Positions 33,990-36,024 of a stretch of DNA of 36,024 nucleotides are shown here, in pieces (within the stretch, counting starts at the first letter, position 1; each line of letters opens with the position of its first letter). The DNA is taken from the NCBI GenBank assembly GCA_937881735.1, contig CALGEH010000014.1, forward strand, positions 1 through 36,024. Direction: 5' to 3'. The translations under genes were made by a program, and so were the position numbers. The notes below the pieces were generated by a model. That model did no database searches, was not told the DNA's origin, and saw nothing but the letters and a program-made list of their open reading frames with translations. The DNA is from an uncultured Shimia sp. Lineage in GTDB: Bacteria > Pseudomonadota > Alphaproteobacteria > Rhodobacterales > Rhodobacteraceae.

Positions 33990-34044
33990 TCCTTCTGCGG
34001 CCCTGCCACGAGAGTCTGCGCGGTTCATCAAACGTGCAGAAGGA
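33990..34044 (-). promoter_or_regulatory. Structured rpsF leader, candidate S6:S18-binding autoregulatory RNA
   Basis: On the minus strand, TCCTTCTGC (34044-34036) pairs perfectly with GCAGAAGGA (33998-33990), closing a 55-base leader element. Inside it CCGCG and CGTGG form a second 5-bp stem (one G-U pair). The unpaired 3' side reads CAGGGCC before the closing G, so a CCG lies at the junction. CCG in such a bulge is the known recognition mark of S6:S18 leaders, mimicking 16S rRNA. The expected transcript start lies at the edge of the stem. The pairing is seen; the assignment is inferred. Confidence 0.5.
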
Positions 34045-34050
34045 AGCGCC

Positions 34051-34079
34051 CTGATAGGGCAGAACGCATAGCGGCGCAA
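34051..34079 (-). promoter_or_regulatory. Candidate rpsF operon promoter
   Basis: On the minus strand, TTGCGC (34079-34074) and TATCAG (34056-34051) are 17 bases apart. The predicted start near 34044 coincides with the first base of the leader stem, about 100 bases before rpsF. The -35 match is weak beyond TTG, so the call rests partly on position. Confidence 0.4.
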
Positions 34080-34211
34080 GGGCACAGACGGGCCAGCGCA
34101 GGCGGCGCCGCTTTGCCCGAACATCTCCGCATGGCCGCCGCATTGACGCCCTCTTTCTTAATCAGTTGTTAACCAAGAAGAAACGCCGAAACCATTTGCG
34201 AGGGCAAAGCC

Positions 34212-34718
34212 ATGACAGCACTTCCCGATACCATGATGCCTGATGGGCCGTTGCGCAGCCAACGGGTTATTCCTGCTTATTACACGCCCGCCAAGGTAGA
34301 CAGCGTTTTGCGCGCACTGGCGCTGCGCTGTGCCGGTATGGCGGCGATGGGGGCTTCGATCGGTCTCTGGATTGTGCCGGGCATGGAAGGCGATGCGGCG
34401 ATGCAACTGACCAAGTTGCTGGTCTCGGCCACGTTCCTTGTCGGGGGCGCAGCGATGATTGGCATATCGCGCCGCAATGACGCGCCTGAGGTGCTTATCG
34501 ATACAAAAACCCGGCAGTTGACCGTGATCATGCGCGATCGGCGTGGGCAGGTGACCTCGCAGACAAGCCACGCGATTGACGGTTTGCGCGAGATTGAATT
34601 GCGCGATGGCTTGCTGACGGCACGCGACAAGACGGGTGAGCCGCTGATTGCGCTGCCAGTTGAGGATGCCGAGGTCGAGGGCGCTTTGCGCAGCTTGCTC
34701 AACCGCCCCAAAGCCTGA
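34212..34718 (+). CDS. Hypothetical two-helix membrane protein
   Basis: A protein of 168 residues of unknown function. A polar N-terminus with YYTPAKVDSVLRALALR precedes two hydrophobic segments (CAGMAAMGASIGLWIVPG, about 43-60, and LLVSATFLVGGAAMIGI, about 72-88). A soluble C-terminal domain of ~75 residues with a beta-rich pattern follows (VLIDTKTRQLTVIMRDRRG, then LREIELRDGLLTARDKTGEP). It ends in a small helix. GAGGGCAAAGCC precedes the ATG at 34212. The C-terminal part may sit in the cytoplasm. It stands alone between the ribosomal operon and the YceI gene; I see no informative neighbour. Confidence 0.75.
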   Translation: MTALPDTMMPDGPLRSQRVIPAYYTPAKVDSVLRALALRCAGMAAMGASIGLWIVPGMEGDAAMQLTKLLVSATFLVGGAAMIGISRRNDAPEVLIDTKTRQLTVIMRDRRGQVTSQTSHAIDGLREIELRDGLLTARDKTGEPLIALPVEDAEVEGALRSLLNRPKA

Positions 34719-34847
34719 CGCTGAACGAAGCGCGCAGCGGTGGCGAAACGCCGCTGCGCACACGCAGTGTTGAGCGATGCGCAATTGCAATCAACAGCAT
34801 GCGCTATATTTCCTGTCGGTGATAACAAACCCAACAAGGAGATCCCA

Positions 34848-35420
34848 ATGAAGCCGATGATCCTCGCCGCAGCCCTTGGCCTTGCCGCCACGAGCGCCCA
34901 TGCCGCCCCTGAGAAATTCACGCTCGACGCGAGCCACAGCCACGTGCTGTTTTCCTATGACCACCTTGGATTTTCCACTACATTCAACATGTTCTCTGGC
35001 TTTGAAGGCGAGATCATGTTCGATCAGGAAGACCCTGCCAACTCTTCTGTGAACGTGTCGATCCCTGTCATGTCGCTCTTCACCGGGTGGGAAGCGCGCT
35101 TCAACCACTTCATGGGTGATGATTTCTTCGCCGCGGCAGAGGGCGATATGATCACCTTCACCTCCACTGAAATCTCCGTCACCGATGAGAACGAGGCGCT
35201 GATCACTGGCGACCTCACGATCAATGGCGTGACCAAATCCGTGGTTCTGGAGGCCGAGCTGAACAAGGCCGGCATGCACCCCATGGCTGGCAAGGAATGG
35301 ATCGGCTTTGACGCCGAGACCAAAATCCTGCGCTCCGATTTCGGGCTTGGCAACTTCGCCCCCAATGTGGGCGACGAGCTTGATGTCGAGATTTCCATTG
35401 AGGCGCAGAAGGCCGAGTAA
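34848..35420 (+). CDS. YceI-family periplasmic lipid-binding-type protein
   Basis: A protein of 190 residues with a signal peptide (about residues 1-20, MILAAALGLAATSAHA, cleaved before APEKF). A YceI domain follows: FTLDASHSHVLFSYDHLGFS, DDFFAAAEGDMITFTSTEI, TGDLTINGVTKSVVLEAEL and FDAETKILRSDFGLGNFAP. YceI proteins are lipocalin-like barrels that bind long isoprenoid or quinone-type lipids in the periplasm; induced by high pH or osmotic shock in E. coli. ATG 34848 has AAGGAG at 34836-34841. It faces a second YceI-domain gene, which points to a shared role, and ends at a strong terminator. Confidence 0.92.
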   Translation: MKPMILAAALGLAATSAHAAPEKFTLDASHSHVLFSYDHLGFSTTFNMFSGFEGEIMFDQEDPANSSVNVSIPVMSLFTGWEARFNHFMGDDFFAAAEGDMITFTSTEISVTDENEALITGDLTINGVTKSVVLEAELNKAGMHPMAGKEWIGFDAETKILRSDFGLGNFAPNVGDELDVEISIEAQKAE

Positions 35421-35442
35421 GCCACGCTGCGTTTGATCTATG

Positions 35443-35477
35443 CGCCTGCGCGGGGGAGACCTCGCGCAGGCGTTTTT
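35443..35477 (+). terminator. Intrinsic terminator after the YceI gene
   Basis: A perfect 10-bp GC-rich stem CGCCTGCGCG / CGCGCAGGCG with a 10-base loop, followed by TTTTT (35473-35477), 22 bases after the stop. A textbook plus-strand terminator; the minus-strand side lacks a T-run. Confidence 0.9.
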
Positions 35478-35481
35478 GCAT

Positions 35482-36024
35482 TCAGCGCTGGGCGGTCAAC
35501 GTGAAGCTGATCTCGACCCCAAAGGCCAGTGAGGCCTCGTCGCCCACACTCATCCCGATGCCAAAATCACGCCGATCGACGGTGAGCGCGCCCGACGCCG
35601 TGGCGATATCACCCTCTATGGTGAGCGTCACGGGCATCGTCACGGGCACTTCGGCCTCTTTGATCCTGAGTGTGCCGTCCGCACTCAAAGCGCCCTCGCG
35701 GGTGATGAGGTCCGCCTCGAACGTGGCGGTGGGATGCGTCTTGGCGTTGAAAAAATCCGCACCCATCGCTTGGCCCGTGACCGACCCGAGGGTCAGGGAG
35801 GGGATTGCGATGGTCACGCTGACCGCGCCGTGATGGCCGCTTGCGTCCGGGATCTCGGTATAGGTGATCTCGGCGGTCCAATCTGCAAAGCTGCCCGCGA
35901 CGTCCGCACCGCCTTGGGTGATGGCGATACCGAGCGTGCCGTCCTGGACGGCCCAATCGCTTTGGACCTCTGCAAGGGCGGTCTGGGCCGGGGCCTCCTT
36001 GGAGAACCACCCGAGGCCCGCGCC
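35482..36024 (-). CDS. YceI-domain protein, 3' part (possible cytochrome b561-YceI fusion)
   Basis: Partial gene: the minus-strand frame is open from the window edge (36024) to TGA at 35482, giving 180 codons without a start. The visible part begins with LGWFSKEAP and continues LAEVQSDWAVQDGTLGIAIT, the start of a YceI barrel. Later blocks are GADFFNAKTHPTATFEAD, KEAEVPVTMPVTLTIEG and DRRDFGIGMSVGDEASLAFG. In this bacterial family a YceI domain is often fused behind a cytochrome b561 membrane domain. The lack of a signal peptide or start just before the barrel fits such a fusion, but the N-terminal part is outside the window. An internal GTG at 35817 would cut the domain and is not the real start. 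Confidence 0.85.
   Translation of the reverse strand, partial: GAGLGWFSKEAPAQTALAEVQSDWAVQDGTLGIAITQGGADVAGSFADWTAEITYTEIPDASGHHGAVSVTIAIPSLTLGSVTGQAMGADFFNAKTHPTATFEADLITREGALSADGTLRIKEAEVPVTMPVTLTIEGDIATASGALTVDRRDFGIGMSVGDEASLAFGVEISFTLTAQR

Noticed and set aside
1-36024. tRNA or rRNA genes, CRISPR arrays, insertion sequences, prophage or conjugation genes
   Set aside because: Looked for by eye on both strands; no cloverleaf-like sequence, regularly spaced repeats, transposase, integrase or phage motif was recognised.

Overview
The window is 36 kb of GC-rich chromosomal DNA from an alphaproteobacterium, most likely the family Rhodobacteraceae (Roseobacter/Rhodobacter group). This placement is inferred from gene order and protein features. 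The order NDUFA12-like gene, mlaD, DUF2155 gene, aat, accC, accB is typical of the family. So are the long acidic tail on ribosomal protein L9, the GapR/DUF2312 protein, and the ScfR-type regulator near acs. I saw no rRNA, tRNA, CRISPR array, insertion sequence or phage gene. Coding density is very high and no gap exceeds 300 bases.

Layout. 1-4.8 kb: the end of a molybdate importer (modB, modC), a lone fused-permease gene of the ferric-iron (FbpB) type, and a convergent pair encoding an HlyD-family adaptor and a small membrane protein. 5.0-7.1 kb: clpP and clpX. 7.2-10.9 kb: NDUFA12-like gene, mlaD and the DUF2155 gene on the plus strand, meeting aat, accC and accB on the minus strand. 11.2-12.0 kb: a 3-hydroxybutyrate-dehydrogenase-like gene broken by one in-frame TAA. 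12.0-14.4 kb: the queuosine precursor operon queC-queD-queE-queF, led by a clear preQ1-I riboswitch. 14.3-15.4 kb: an EamA-type exporter.

15.5-27.9 kb looks like an acetate or short-chain acid locus. On the minus strand, a branched-chain-amino-acid-type ABC importer (binding protein, two permeases, two ATPases) runs into acetyl-CoA synthetase (acs), with GC-rich hairpins at several junctions. Divergent from it are a ScfR/PccR-family regulator, a stand-alone response-regulator receiver, a small two-helix membrane protein, and a histidine kinase whose sensor is a whole sodium:solute-symporter domain. The known CrbS/R system, which controls acs, uses the same kinase architecture. The divergent promoter region holds several TTTG-CAAA-like elements that could be ScfR operators.

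28.0-36.0 kb: a FliM/FliN-family protein, a metallo-beta-lactamase-fold hydrolase, a FadJ-like two-domain protein that has lost its catalytic residues in both domains, a 71-residue membrane protein, a GapR-family protein, the ribosomal operon rpsF-rpsR-rplI with a structured leader resembling the S6:S18 autoregulatory motif, a two-helix membrane protein of unknown function, and two YceI-domain proteins facing each other. The last of these is cut by the window edge.

The items I consider most worth follow-up are the symporter-kinase/receiver/two-helix-protein module beside acs, the catalytically degenerate FadJ-like protein, the nonsense-interrupted dehydrogenase, the preQ1-I riboswitch and the rpsF leader.
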